DNA of 64,000 nt, from the NCBI RefSeq assembly GCF_042652085.1, contig NZ_JBHSJF010000006.1, positions 1,488,001 through 1,552,000 of the forward strand, read 5' to 3'. The notes under the pieces are model-generated. The model made no database searches. It was given only the letters and a program-made list of their open reading frames with translations, and was not told the DNA's origin. Numbering within the stretch: position 1 is the first letter of the stretch; each line of letters opens with the position of its first letter. Of the stretch, positions 43,052 to 52,273 are shown piece by piece. Position numbers and translations under genes: made by a program. This DNA is from Flaviflagellibacter deserti. Lineage in GTDB: Bacteria; Pseudomonadota; Alphaproteobacteria; Rhizobiales; Methylopilaceae.

Positions 43052-44448
43052 AAAGGTGATTCTGCGCGATTAGCGTTAATCAGCTCTTGCACGAGACGGC
43101 GGAAATGATCTCCGCGGACTTCGAAATTCGGATACTGATCAAAGCTCGCGCAGGCGGGAGACAGCAGCACGACAGGCTCTCGCCCTCCGGACTTCCCGGC
43201 CTCCTCGGCCGACCGCTCGACGGCGCGGTCCATCGTCCCGACGATCTCGTGCGGAACCGAGCCCAGCTGGCCCGCGAAAGCCTCCGCCGCCTCGCCGATG
43301 AGGAACGCCTTCGTTACGCGCGGGAAAAACTGCGCGAGACTGAGAATTCCGCCGGTCTTCGGCTTGCCGCCAAGAATCCAGTACACATCCGACGGGAAGC
43401 TCGCCAGCGCCTGATAAGTGCTGTCGGCGTTCGTCGCCTTGGAATCGTTGACGAACAGGACACGGCCGAGATTGCCGACCTGCTCCATACGATGGGCGAG
43501 GCCCGGGAAAGTCTGTAGCCCCCTCGCGATGGTTTCCGGAGATAGGCCCAGCGCAAGGCAGGCGGCGGTCGCGGCAGCGGCGTTCTGGGCGTTGTGGGCG
43601 CCTCGCAGCGAACCGATGTCCTTCAGGCTCGCGACCTGACGCGTTGCTCCGTTCTGGGCATAGATCAGCGATTGGCCTTCGGCGTAGACGCCGTCCGCGA
43701 CCGGCAGGTGCTGAGAGATGCGCATCACCGCCCCGCCCTTCCGTTCGAGGCGATCGGCAATCGCGGAGCTCATCGCATCGTCGATCCCGATGACCGCGGT
43801 GCCGGCGCCGGCCACCAGCCGCTCCTTGATCGCCGCGTAGTTCTCCATCGTACCGTGACGCTCCAGATGATCTTCCGACAGGTTCAGCATAACGCCAACC
43901 GTCGGATCGAGCGTCGGCGCGAGGTCGATCTGATAGGACGAGCACTCGATGACGTGGACGCGACCACTGGACGGCGGCGCGAGATCGAGGATCGGCGTAC
44001 CGATATTGCCGCCGATCTGGGCGTCGAGGCCCGCCGAGCGCAGGATATGGCCGATCAGCGCCGTCGTGGTCGATTTCCCATTGGTGCCGGTGATTGCGAT
44101 GAACGGCGCTTCCGGGTCGATTGCCCGTCGTTCGCGGCAGAAGAGTTCGATGTCGCCGATGATCTCGACACCGGCGGCCTTCGCCTTGTCGACCGTCCAG
44201 TGCGGAACGGGATGGGTCAGCGGCACGCCCGGCGACAGGATGAGGGCGTCGAGGCGGCCGAAATCAATCTCGCGCAGGTTTTCGGTCGGGATGCCCGCCG
44301 CCTTCGCCTTTTCCAGACCGGCCGCACCGTCGTCCCATGCGATAACCTCGGCCCCGCCAGCGATCAGCGCCCTGGCCGTGGACAGCCCTGAACCGCCGAG
44401 GCCGAACAGCGCGACGGTCCTGCCTCTGAAACATGTAACAGGAGTCAT
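43048..44448 (-). CDS. murD: UDP-MurNAc-L-Ala-D-Glu ligase MurD
   Basis: 466 residues. Adds D-Glu to UDP-MurNAc-L-Ala. Seen: LFGLGGSGLSTARALIAGG, ITGTNGKSTTTALIGHIL (P-loop), IGGNIGTPILD, VNDSKATNADSTYQALAS and LLSPACASFDQYPNFEVRGDHF. Start MTPVTCFRGRTVALFG fits. Confidence 0.97.
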   Translation of the reverse strand: MTPVTCFRGRTVALFGLGGSGLSTARALIAGGAEVIAWDDGAAGLEKAKAAGIPTENLREIDFGRLDALILSPGVPLTHPVPHWTVDKAKAAGVEIIGDIELFCRERRAIDPEAPFIAITGTNGKSTTTALIGHILRSAGLDAQIGGNIGTPILDLAPPSSGRVHVIECSSYQIDLAPTLDPTVGVMLNLSEDHLERHGTMENYAAIKERLVAGAGTAVIGIDDAMSSAIADRLERKGGAVMRISQHLPVADGVYAEGQSLIYAQNGATRQVASLKDIGSLRGAHNAQNAAAATAACLALGLSPETIARGLQTFPGLAHRMEQVGNLGRVLFVNDSKATNADSTYQALASFPSDVYWILGGKPKTGGILSLAQFFPRVTKAFLIGEAAEAFAGQLGSVPHEIVGTMDRAVERSAEEAGKSGGREPVVLLSPACASFDQYPNFEVRGDHFRRLVQELINANRAESPL

Positions 44449-44482
44449 TCTGCGATCTTCTCAGCCACGAGCGGCCGGGCTC

Positions 44483-44506
44483 CCTCGCCCCGCTTGCGGG
44501 GAGAGG
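44483..44506. repeat. Short repeat hairpin between murD and mraY
   Basis: CCTCGCCCCGC and GCGGGGAGAGG form an 11-bp stem with one mismatch and a TT loop. A partial copy of the CTCTCCC-family repeat, in the 73 bases separating murD and mraY. Confidence 0.65.
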
Positions 44507-44521
44507 TATGAACGACAGCGG

Positions 44522-45607
44522 TCATCGCAGCTTCAGCGTCGACAATCCGACAAGCGCCAGCACAACGGCGATGATCCAGAACCGGATCACGACCTGCGGT
44601 TCGGTCCAGCCAAGCTGTTCGAAGTGATGGTGAATAGGCGCCATCTTGAAGACGCGCTTGCCGGTGAGCTTGAACGAAACGACCTGGATGATGACCGAGG
44701 CCGCCTCGAGCACGAACAGGCCGCCGATGATCGCGAGCACGATTTCGTGCTTGGTCGCGACCGCGATCGAACCGAGCAGGCCACCCAGCGCCAGAGAACC
44801 GGTATCGCCCATGAAGATCTGCGCCGGCGGCGCGTTGAACCAGAGGAAGCCGAGACCCGCGCCAAGGATCGCGCCGCACATCACCGCGAGCTCGCCGGTG
44901 CCGGGCGTGAAATTGATCTGCAGATAGTCGGCGAAGACCGCATTGCCGGCGAGATAGGCGATCAGCGCGAAGCTCATCGTCGCGACCATCACCGGAACGA
45001 TAGCGAGGCCGTCGAGGCCGTCGGTCAGATTCACCGCATTGCCCGCGCCGACGATGACGAAGGCGCCGAAGATCGGGAAGAACCAGCCGAGATTGATCAG
45101 CACTTCCTTCAAGAATGGCAGCGCAAGGCCATGCTGCAGGTGCACCGGACTGACCGCGCTCATGATGATGACGGCGAAGGTCGCCAGCACGAACTCGATG
45201 GCGAGACGCGAACGGCCCGAAAAGCCGTTGTGGCTCTGCTTCGTCACCTTCAGCACGTCGTCGTAGAAGCCCACGAGACCGAAGCCCAAAGTCACCGCAA
45301 GCACGACCCAGACATAGACGTTGCGGAGATTGCCCCAGAGAAGCGTCGCGACGACGAGGCCGAGCAGGATCATCAGCCCGCCCATCGTGGGCGTGCCCTT
45401 CTTTGAGAGCAGATGGGTTTGGGGACCGTCCTCGCGGATCGGTTGGCCCTTGCCCTGCATCGAACGCAGCCAGTCGATGATCGACGGGCCGAACATGAAG
45501 ACGAACAGAAGCGCGGTGATGACCGCCCCGCCAGTCCGGAAGGTGATGTAGCGGAAGACGTTGAGGAACGGCAGGCTACCGGAGAATTCGGCGAGGAAAG
45601 CGAGCAT
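44522..45607 (-). CDS. mraY: Phospho-MurNAc-pentapeptide transferase MraY
   Basis: 361 residues, ten membrane helices, the normal length. It transfers phospho-MurNAc-pentapeptide to undecaprenyl phosphate, giving lipid I. Seen: KKGTPTMGGLMILLGL, FGLVGFYDDVLKV, NAVNLTDGLDGLAIVP, FMGDTGSLALGGLLG and MAPIHHHFEQLGW with the HHH motif. Confidence 0.97.
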   Translation of the reverse strand: MLAFLAEFSGSLPFLNVFRYITFRTGGAVITALLFVFMFGPSIIDWLRSMQGKGQPIREDGPQTHLLSKKGTPTMGGLMILLGLVVATLLWGNLRNVYVWVVLAVTLGFGLVGFYDDVLKVTKQSHNGFSGRSRLAIEFVLATFAVIIMSAVSPVHLQHGLALPFLKEVLINLGWFFPIFGAFVIVGAGNAVNLTDGLDGLAIVPVMVATMSFALIAYLAGNAVFADYLQINFTPGTGELAVMCGAILGAGLGFLWFNAPPAQIFMGDTGSLALGGLLGSIAVATKHEIVLAIIGGLFVLEAASVIIQVVSFKLTGKRVFKMAPIHHHFEQLGWTEPQVVIRFWIIAVVLALVGLSTLKLR

Positions 45608-45617
45608 ATGATCGTCT

Positions 45618-47033
45618 TTAAACGGAAGCGTCCGCCGGGGCGAATCGGCGGATCAGCGCACTGACGATAGGGCTCATTCTGCTGCCGTTCGAGCCCTTGA
45701 TCATCACGGCATCGCCGCCCTTCACCTCGTCGAGAACGAGCGGCTGAAGTTCGGACGACGATTCAGCCCAGCCGCCGCGGCGGGTCGCCGGCACCTGTTC
45801 GTAGAGCGCCCGCATCGCGGGACCGGCTGCGAACAGAAGATCGATACGGGCTTCGGCCAATGCAGGCGCGAGCTGGCGGTGCAGTTCGTCGGCCTGGTCG
45901 CCGAGTTCCAGCATATCGCCGAGCACCGCGATACGACGTCCGGCGGCGGGTGAAAGGCCGAGCAGGCTGATCGCGGCGCGCATCGAGGCCGGATTGGCGT
46001 TGTAGCTCTCGTCGAGGAGAACGGCGGGGCCGGTCGGCGTGACGAGTTCGTGGCGCAGACCTCGACCCGCGGACGGTTGAAACTCCATCAGCTTGGAGGC
46101 GGCCGAATGCAGATCGGCACCGGCAAGCTTCGCCGCCATCAACGCCGCGAGACTGTTCATGACGAGATGCCGGCCCGGCGCCCCGAGGCGATAGGCGATC
46201 TCCTGGCCGAGGATCGAGGCGGTGACGATCGAATGCGCCGGCAAGCTTGCGACCGTCAGGAGCCGCGCATCGGCATTCGCAGCCTGACCGAAGGTCCGCA
46301 CCTCGGCCTGAACCGCCTTCGCGGCCGTGACGAGGCGGTCGGCGTAGGGATTGTCGGCGTTGATGATCGCCGCACCGCCCGGTTCGAGGCCGGAGAATAT
46401 CTCCGCCTTGGCGTCGGCGATCGCCTCGATCGAGGGAAAATGCTCGACGTGGACGGGCTCGACCGTGGTGACAATCGCAATGTGCGGGCGAACCATCTTG
46501 GTCAGCGGCGTGATCTCGCCGGAATGGTTCATGCCGATTTCAAAGATGCCGTAATGCGTCGACTGAGGCATGCGGGCGAGCGTCAGCGGCACGCCCCAGT
46601 GATTGTTGAAGCTCGCGACGGAGGCATGCGTATCCGCATCGGCTGAGAGCATCAGGCGCAGCATTTCCTTGGTGCCGGTCTTGCCGACACTGCCGGTGAC
46701 CGCGATCACCCATGCCTTGGACCGGTCGCGCGATGCCTTGCCCAGCGCCATCAAGCCATCGAGCACATCCGGAACGACGAGAAGCGGCGACGTCGTCCCG
46801 ACTTCGTCCTGCTTGCTCTGGGCGATGACCGCGACGCCGGCGCCGTTGTCGAGCGCTGAACGGACAAAGGCATGGCCATCGTGGCGGTCGCCCTTGATGG
46901 CGAAATAGGCCTCGCCCTTGTCGATCGTCCGGCTGTCGATCGAGATGCCGGTGATGGCACGCGGCAGCTTGCCCGTGACCTGGCCGCCGAGAGCCGCGGC
47001 GAAGTCCTTTCCCGTCCACAACGCTTCACTCAT
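45618..47033 (-). CDS. murF: UDP-MurNAc-tripeptide-D-Ala-D-Ala ligase MurF
   Basis: 471 residues. Adds the D-Ala-D-Ala made by Ddl. Seen: ISIDSRTIDKGEAYFAIKGDRHDGHAFV, P-loop VTGSVGKTGTKEMLRLML, FNNHWGVPLTLARMP, ITPLTKMVRPHIAIVTTVEPVH (in part) and LLDESYNANPASMRAAISLL. ATG at 47031-47033 (MSEALWTGKDFA) overlaps the murE end by eight bases. Confidence 0.96.
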   Translation of the reverse strand: MSEALWTGKDFAAALGGQVTGKLPRAITGISIDSRTIDKGEAYFAIKGDRHDGHAFVRSALDNGAGVAVIAQSKQDEVGTTSPLLVVPDVLDGLMALGKASRDRSKAWVIAVTGSVGKTGTKEMLRLMLSADADTHASVASFNNHWGVPLTLARMPQSTHYGIFEIGMNHSGEITPLTKMVRPHIAIVTTVEPVHVEHFPSIEAIADAKAEIFSGLEPGGAAIINADNPYADRLVTAAKAVQAEVRTFGQAANADARLLTVASLPAHSIVTASILGQEIAYRLGAPGRHLVMNSLAALMAAKLAGADLHSAASKLMEFQPSAGRGLRHELVTPTGPAVLLDESYNANPASMRAAISLLGLSPAAGRRIAVLGDMLELGDQADELHRQLAPALAEARIDLLFAAGPAMRALYEQVPATRRGGWAESSSELQPLVLDEVKGGDAVMIKGSNGSRMSPIVSALIRRFAPADASV

Positions 47034-48495
47034 GTGGCCCACCTATCGCGGCCAGGATCGCCGCGTGATCGGAGAATGGAAGCGTTCGGTCGCCTACGAT
47101 CTGGCCCGTTTCATGACCCTTGCCCGCAACGAGGAGAACATCCCCTGGTTTCAACTCGGCCACGCCTGCGGCTATGGCTTGCGCGCGGTCTCCTATTTCC
47201 CGCGCGCCGGGGGCGGCAGCCAGGATCGCCGCGCGGATCACGGCCGGCTCTTCGGAACGGGGATTGTCATCGGTGACGATGGCGATATCGGCGCGTTTGA
47301 TTGCCGCCTCGCCCATCAGCGGTCGCTTGCCGGGATCGCGGTCGCCGCCCGCGCCAAACACGACGATCAGGCGTCCGGTGGCATAGGGACGAAGCGCGTC
47401 GAGCGCATTGGCGAGCGCGTCGGGGGTATGAGCGTAGTCTACGACCGCGATAGCGCCATTGACCTCGGCCACCCGCTCCAGCCGCCCCGTCGCGCCTTTC
47501 AGGCTCTCGAGCGCTCCGAAGACTTTGTCCGGTCGGCCTCCCGTTGCGATGGCGAGGCCAGCGGCGACGAGCGCATTCTCCGCCTGGAAGCTGCCCGCGA
47601 GCGGCAGGCGAATACGATAGTCCTCTTCGCAATGCCGTATCGTCAGTATCTGAGCGAAGCCGTCGGGCTCGACCTTGAGGAGATGCAGATCGAGACCGTG
47701 CTCGCCTACGGTCAGCGTGCGCAGGCCGCGATCCCGCGCGGCCTTGATGAAGACCCGGGCGCCCTCGCCGTCGGCCGCGATGACCGCCGCCGCCTTCTTC
47801 GGCAGGACGCGGGTGAACAGGGTCAGCTTGGCATCGCGATAGGCCTCGAAGCTCGTGTGGTAATCGAGGTGATCGCGGGTGAGATTGGTGAAGCCGCCGG
47901 CTTTCAGATGCAGGCCGTCGAGTCGGTACTGGTCAAGGCCGTGCGAGCTCGCTTCGATCGCGAGATGATCGACCCCCTCGCCCGCCAGCCGGTCGACCAG
48001 CTTGTGCAGCACGATCGGGTCGGGCGTGGTGTGGGTCGAATATTCCTCACCTTTCGGGCTGACGAGACCGACCGTGCCGAGGCTCGCGGCCTGATGACCG
48101 AGCGCAGTCCAGATCTGGCGGACGAAGCTCGCGACCGACGTCTTTCCGTTGGTGCCGGTGACGGCGACGATGACGCCCGGCTGGCGCGGATAAAATCTTG
48201 CAGCGGCCTTTGCCAAGGCCGAACGGGCGTTAGGGACATGGACCGTGACCGCTCCTTCGACCATGTCGGGCTTGTCGGTCAGGACAGCGACCGCTCCGGC
48301 GGCAATCGCGGCCGGAGCGAAGCTAAGTCCGTCAGCTCTGACGCCCGGCAGCGCCGCGAACAGGAAACCGGGCTTCACCGCCCGGCTGTCGGCGGTGATC
48401 CCGGCGATCATCAGCGCCCTGAGATTGGGAGAAAACTCCGCATCGGGGAAAAGCTCCCCGAGCGAGACCGCCCGCGCCTCCTGTGTTTCGTTCAC
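47026..48495 (-). CDS. murE: UDP-MurNAc-dipeptide-mDAP ligase MurE
   Basis: 489 residues. Seen: ITADSRAVKPGFLFAALPG, P-loop VTGTNGKTSVASFVRQIW, THTTPDPIVLHKL, NLTRDHLDYH and DDNPRSEEP, the last being the DNPR motif marking meso-diaminopimelate specificity. GTG start at 48495 overlaps the ftsI stop (GTGA). The frame is open far upstream, through ftsI, but that part has no family similarity. Confidence 0.96.
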   Translation of the reverse strand: MNETQEARAVSLGELFPDAEFSPNLRALMIAGITADSRAVKPGFLFAALPGVRADGLSFAPAAIAAGAVAVLTDKPDMVEGAVTVHVPNARSALAKAAARFYPRQPGVIVAVTGTNGKTSVASFVRQIWTALGHQAASLGTVGLVSPKGEEYSTHTTPDPIVLHKLVDRLAGEGVDHLAIEASSHGLDQYRLDGLHLKAGGFTNLTRDHLDYHTSFEAYRDAKLTLFTRVLPKKAAAVIAADGEGARVFIKAARDRGLRTLTVGEHGLDLHLLKVEPDGFAQILTIRHCEEDYRIRLPLAGSFQAENALVAAGLAIATGGRPDKVFGALESLKGATGRLERVAEVNGAIAVVDYAHTPDALANALDALRPYATGRLIVVFGAGGDRDPGKRPLMGEAAIKRADIAIVTDDNPRSEEPAVIRAAILAAAPGAREIGDRAQAIAAGVAELKPGDVLLVAGKGHETGQIVGDRTLPFSDHAAILAAIGGPHE

Positions 48496-50150
48496 TGAAT
48501 CGAGCCGAGCGCGGCGGCCTGTGTGGCCGGAGGCAGCATTGGCGGAATATCGAAGTCCGGCTTGACGCCGAGCAGCGGCGCGATACGGGCGACGATCCGG
48601 CCGGTCACCGGGGCCGCATTCCAGCCGGAGGTGCGGAAGCCGTGCGTTTCCTTGGTCGGTTTCGGTTCGTCGAGCATGACCAGCAAAGCGTAGCGCGGCG
48701 CGTCGGCCGGGAAAACCGCCGTGAACGCGCACATCACCTTATCGTCGGAATACCGACCGTTCACAACCTTCTCGGCCGTGCCGGTCTTGCCGCCGACGCG
48801 ATAGCCGGGGATGTCGGCCTTCTTTGCCGAGCCCGCCGGAGACGTCGCGTTGAGGCGCATCAGGTAGCGCATCATATCGCTGGTTTCTGGCTTGATGACG
48901 CGCTTGGCCAAAGTCATCGCCTCTTCCTTGCTGCGCTTCAGGAAGGTCGGCGGAATGAGATAGCCGCCATTCATCAGCGCGCCGGTCGCCATCAGCGTCT
49001 GCAGCGGCGAGACCGACAGGCCGTGGCCGAACGAGATCGTGACGGTGTTCAACTCTCCCCAGTTCCTCGGGACGATCGGCATCGCGCTTTCCGGTAGTTC
49101 GGTACGCAGCCGATCCAGCTGGCCCATCTTCTTCAGGAACGCTTTGTGACCGTCGACGCCGACGGCCAGCGCAATCTTGGCCGTGCCGATATTCGACGAG
49201 TGGATGAACACTTCCGGCACCGACAGGATGCGTCGGGTCGGATGGAAGTCGTCGATCGAGAACTTGCCGTAGCGCATCGGCGCGCGGGCATCGAAGCGGT
49301 CGCTAAGCTTCACCTTGCCGGAATCGAGCGCCATCGCGAGCGTCAGCGCCTTGAAGGTCGAGCCCATCTCGAACACGCCGACGCTGACGCGGTTGATCGC
49401 TTCGGGCTTCAGGGCATCGGCCGGCTTGTTCGGGTCGAAATCGGGAAGCGAGACATAGGCGACGATCTCGCCCGTCTCGACATCCATGACGACGCCCGAG
49501 GCCGCGATCGGATCGAACTCCTTCATCGCGACTTCGAGCTCGTCACGCACCGCGTGTTGGACCATCAGGTCGAGCGCCACGTTGAGTTCAGGCGGCTGGC
49601 TGGAGCCGTCTTTCACGACGCGATTGCTCTTGTCGATATAGGCTTCGAGACCCGAAATGCCCTGGTTGTCGACATTCACGGCGCCGAGTTCGTGCGAGAC
49701 GATCGGACCGTTGGGATAGACGCGGCGCTGTTCGGACAGGAAGCCGACGCCCGGAATGCCCAGGCGATGCACTTCGGCCTGCTCGCGCGGCGAGATTTCA
49801 CGCTTCACCCAGACGAAGCCGAGATCGGTCGAGAACTTCTTGTGCAATTCGTCGAGGTTGAGGTCCGGCATGACCCGGCCGAGCGCTTCCGCGGCCTCGT
49901 CGGCATCGATCATCTTGCGGGGTTCGGCGAAGATCGACGAGGTCTCGATATCGGTTGCGAGCTGGCGGCCGTAGCGGTCGGCGATGACCGGACGCCGGGT
50001 CGCGAGACCGGCTTCCGCGTCGATGCGTGCCTTGGCCTGCTCGTCGGGCTTAGTGCCGAGCAGAACGAGCTTGCCGGCAATTGCGAGATAAACGGCAATA
50101 AAGCCCGCCATTGCGAGCCTCACCCTGCCGGCATTGCTCGCAGACCTCAT
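48492..50150 (-). CDS. ftsI: Septal transpeptidase FtsI (PBP3)
   Basis: 552 residues. One N-terminal membrane helix (AMAGFIAVYLAIAGKLVLLG), pedestal domain with TRRPVIADRYGRQLATDIE, and the penicillin-binding domain with FEMGSTFKALTLAMAL (SxxK), SSN in FIHSSNIGTAKIAL and KTG in GGKTGTAEKV. Cross-links septal peptidoglycan; partner of FtsW. Starts four bases inside ftsL. Confidence 0.96.
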   Translation of the reverse strand: MRSASNAGRVRLAMAGFIAVYLAIAGKLVLLGTKPDEQAKARIDAEAGLATRRPVIADRYGRQLATDIETSSIFAEPRKMIDADEAAEALGRVMPDLNLDELHKKFSTDLGFVWVKREISPREQAEVHRLGIPGVGFLSEQRRVYPNGPIVSHELGAVNVDNQGISGLEAYIDKSNRVVKDGSSQPPELNVALDLMVQHAVRDELEVAMKEFDPIAASGVVMDVETGEIVAYVSLPDFDPNKPADALKPEAINRVSVGVFEMGSTFKALTLAMALDSGKVKLSDRFDARAPMRYGKFSIDDFHPTRRILSVPEVFIHSSNIGTAKIALAVGVDGHKAFLKKMGQLDRLRTELPESAMPIVPRNWGELNTVTISFGHGLSVSPLQTLMATGALMNGGYLIPPTFLKRSKEEAMTLAKRVIKPETSDMMRYLMRLNATSPAGSAKKADIPGYRVGGKTGTAEKVVNGRYSDDKVMCAFTAVFPADAPRYALLVMLDEPKPTKETHGFRTSGWNAAPVTGRIVARIAPLLGVKPDFDIPPMLPPATQAAALGSIQ

Positions 50151-50644
50151 TGCGGAACTCCGTGACGTGGCGGGGGAGACTGGCCGATGCCGAGCGAATT
50201 CATGACGCGGTCGACGCGGTCTTGGCCGCTCGGCAGAGCGAGGCCCATTGCCTCGATGGTGCGGGCGATCGGATCCTCGCCCGGCGCCTTCGGTTCGGGC
50301 AGGAGCGGCTGTTGTTCGAGACCGAGCGATTCAATCGTGGCGGCGATTGAGTCGACCCGCGCCGGCCGCAGGGGTAGCGCCGCGATCTCGATCCGCTGAC
50401 GAGGATCGGCCGCCTTGAGATCGAGGTTCTTCGACGCAAGGAGCTGGATGCGATCGGGACGTACGAGATGCGCCCATTCGGCTTCGAGTACGGCGATGGC
50501 CGCTTTCTCGCGGTTGATCTGCCGTTCGAGCTTGGCGACCTCCTCGGCCTGCCAGGTCGCGCGGTACTTGATCTGATAGACGACGACCGCCGCCGCGATC
50601 AGCGCGATGACGGCGATGACGTTGAAGAAACGCGCAATCTTCAC
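50147..50644 (-). CDS. ftsL: Cell division protein FtsL
   Basis: 165 residues. Bitopic protein with one N-terminal membrane helix (FFNVIAVIALIAAAVVVYQI) and a periplasmic coiled coil (AEEVAKLERQINREKAAIAV followed by LEAEWAHLVRPDRIQLLASK), the FtsL/DivIC pattern. The extra C-terminal part from about residue 95 (Pro/Gly/Leu rich, two similar blocks TIESLGLEQQP and TIEAMGLALPSG) lengthens it compared with FtsL of about 120 residues. Complex with FtsQ and FtsB. Confidence 0.9.
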   Translation of the reverse strand: MKIARFFNVIAVIALIAAAVVVYQIKYRATWQAEEVAKLERQINREKAAIAVLEAEWAHLVRPDRIQLLASKNLDLKAADPRQRIEIAALPLRPARVDSIAATIESLGLEQQPLLPEPKAPGEDPIARTIEAMGLALPSGQDRVDRVMNSLGIGQSPPPRHGVPQ

Positions 50645-51669
50645 TGGCCACCCATGATCGTCGTCAGGGCCGGAAGATGCGGCACCCCATAGGCCAGGGA
50701 GTCACTCGGGCCGCGCGCCGGAGCATCCGTGCGCTCGGCGGCGCGCAGACGCGCCGAACGCGAGCGCGGATTGCGAGCGATTTCGTCGTCCCCCGGCGTC
50801 GCTGAACGAACCACGGGAATGAAGGTCGGCGCCGCGGCGAAGGTCGCGGGGGCGTGACGCGAGACGTTCGGCGTGGTGCGCGAGCGCTCGGCGAGGAAGG
50901 TCTTCACGATCCGATCTTCCAGCGAGTGGAAGCTGACGACCGCGAGGCGTCCGCCCGGCGCCAGAACCTCTTCCGCCGCGAACAGCGCGCGGAGAAGCTC
51001 GCCCAGTTCGTCGTTCACCGCGATGCGCAGCGCCTGGAAGGTGCGGGTCGCCGGATTGATCTGGTCGAACGCCCGGCCGAGGACCGTTTCGCATATTTTC
51101 GCGAGATGAAGCGTGGTTTCGATGCGCGAATTATTCCGCTCCGAAACGATCGCCTTCGCGATCGCATTGGCCCGGCGTTCCTCACCCAAGGTCCGAATAA
51201 GCGCTGCCAAGTCCTTCTCGGACAAATCGTTCACGAGATCCGCGGCGCTCGGCCCCTCGCCGCCCATGCGCATGTCGAGCGGCCCGTCGAAGCGGAACGA
51301 GAAGCCCCTGTGGGCGTCGTCGATCTGCATAGACGAAACCCCAACATCCAAAACGATGCCATCGACCCGCTCGACGCCGAGATTTGCCGTGATTTCCTTG
51401 AGATCGCCGAAGCGGCCGTTGACCAGCATCAGCCGTCCCTGCGACGCCTCGACGAGCGATGCGCCACCGGCGATTGCCTCGCGGTCGCGGTCGATGCCGA
51501 CGATCCTGCAGTCGGCCATTTCGAGCAGAGCGCGCGAATAGCCGCCGGCACCGAACGTGCCGTCGATATAGAGCGCTCCATCGACCGGTGCGAGCGCATC
51601 GACCGCCTCGTCGCGAAGAACCGAGATGTGGCGGACAGGCGCTCCGCCTTCGACGTGAAGCGCCGTCAT
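50641..51669 (-). CDS. rsmH: 16S rRNA m4C1402 methyltransferase RsmH
   Basis: 342 residues (MraW). Seen: HISVLRDEAVDALAPVDG, YIDGTFGAGGYSRALLE (SAM motif I), VDGIVLDVGVSSMQIDDAHRGFSF in parts, ALRIAVNDELGELLRAL and VVSFHSLEDRIVKTFL. Methylates N4 of C1402 of 16S rRNA. The ATG at 51667-51669 overlaps the mraZ stop by four bases; a longer in-frame version would cover mraZ and its operator and was rejected. Confidence 0.97.
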   Translation of the reverse strand: MTALHVEGGAPVRHISVLRDEAVDALAPVDGALYIDGTFGAGGYSRALLEMADCRIVGIDRDREAIAGGASLVEASQGRLMLVNGRFGDLKEITANLGVERVDGIVLDVGVSSMQIDDAHRGFSFRFDGPLDMRMGGEGPSAADLVNDLSEKDLAALIRTLGEERRANAIAKAIVSERNNSRIETTLHLAKICETVLGRAFDQINPATRTFQALRIAVNDELGELLRALFAAEEVLAPGGRLAVVSFHSLEDRIVKTFLAERSRTTPNVSRHAPATFAAAPTFIPVVRSATPGDDEIARNPRSRSARLRAAERTDAPARGPSDSLAYGVPHLPALTTIMGGQ

Positions 51670-52142
51670 TGCGGCGTCTCCGTCGTGTTGCCGATCCGGC
51701 CCGCGCCGATGCGGCGCCGCAGATCGCGCGCCTTTGCGCGGGCGTCGTCGAGATGGGCGCGAAATGTCTCCGGCTCCCAGATCTGAAATTTGTGTCCGTG
51801 ACCGACAAAGGTCACCGAATCCGTGATGCCAGCATAGGACTTCAGGCTCTCGGTGAGAACGACGCGTCCTTCCGGATCCGTTTTCAGTATTTCGCTGGTG
51901 CCGAGAAGAGAGGTCGAGATCGCGTCCCGCTCCTCCGAATACGGCGCGAAGCCCTCGAGAAGACGGTCGATTTCCTGAAGAAGCGCGTTCCCGCCCGCGT
52001 CCAGCGCCTGGGTATCCAGCGACGGAAGAACGCAGAGGCCCTCGTGTCCATCCCTCGCCAGCACGGCACGGAACGAGGCCGGGATCGAAACCCGTCCCTT
52101 GGCGTCCAGCCGGCTCGTGAAGTTGGACACAAAGCGGTCCAT
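51666..52142 (-). CDS. mraZ: Transcriptional regulator MraZ
   Basis: 158 residues, two tandem SpoVT/AbrB-like domains: FTSRLDAKGRVSIPASFRAVL and LKTDPEGRVVLTESLKSYAGI. It binds direct repeats upstream of its own gene and represses dcw transcription. First gene of the cluster; three TGGGN repeats lie about 105 bases upstream. Confidence 0.97.
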   Translation of the reverse strand: MDRFVSNFTSRLDAKGRVSIPASFRAVLARDGHEGLCVLPSLDTQALDAGGNALLQEIDRLLEGFAPYSEERDAISTSLLGTSEILKTDPEGRVVLTESLKSYAGITDSVTFVGHGHKFQIWEPETFRAHLDDARAKARDLRRRIGAGRIGNTTETPQ

Positions 52143-52243
52143 GGGGCCCCTCTTCCCCCGGACAAGGCTCCGCCTTCGACGCCAAACGGCCTCCCTCGGC
52201 CGCCGGGCGAAGCCTCTCGGCGAACGCTCCGCTAGGGATGATT

Positions 52244-52268
52244 TGGGATATCATGGGACCACATGGGC
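52244..52268. promoter_or_regulatory. Three MraZ-type direct repeats TGGGN with 5-base spacers
   Basis: TGGGA (52244-52248), TGGGA (52254-52258) and TGGGC (52264-52268), each separated by exactly five bases. Three TGGGN repeats with five-base spacing are the described MraZ binding site in E. coli. They are on the plus strand, upstream of the leftward mraZ, and lie inside the -10 to -35 space of the promoter named next. Confidence 0.75.
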
Positions 52269-52273
52269 GTCAA
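52245..52273 (-). promoter_or_regulatory. Putative mraZ promoter overlapping the operator
   Basis: On the minus strand TTGACG (52268-52273), 17 bases, TATCCC (52245-52250). The -35 box is good and the -10 box is weak. The MraZ repeats occupy its spacer, which would make the operon autorepressed. It would give a leader of about 100 bases. Confidence 0.45.

Noticed and set aside
48496..48732. N-terminal extension of MurE through the end of ftsI
   Set aside because: The extra part is an out-of-frame reading of ftsI; GTG at 48495 matches the family.
51670..52254. N-terminal extension of RsmH
   Set aside because: It would cover mraZ and the MraZ operator; the RsmH family starts near 51669.
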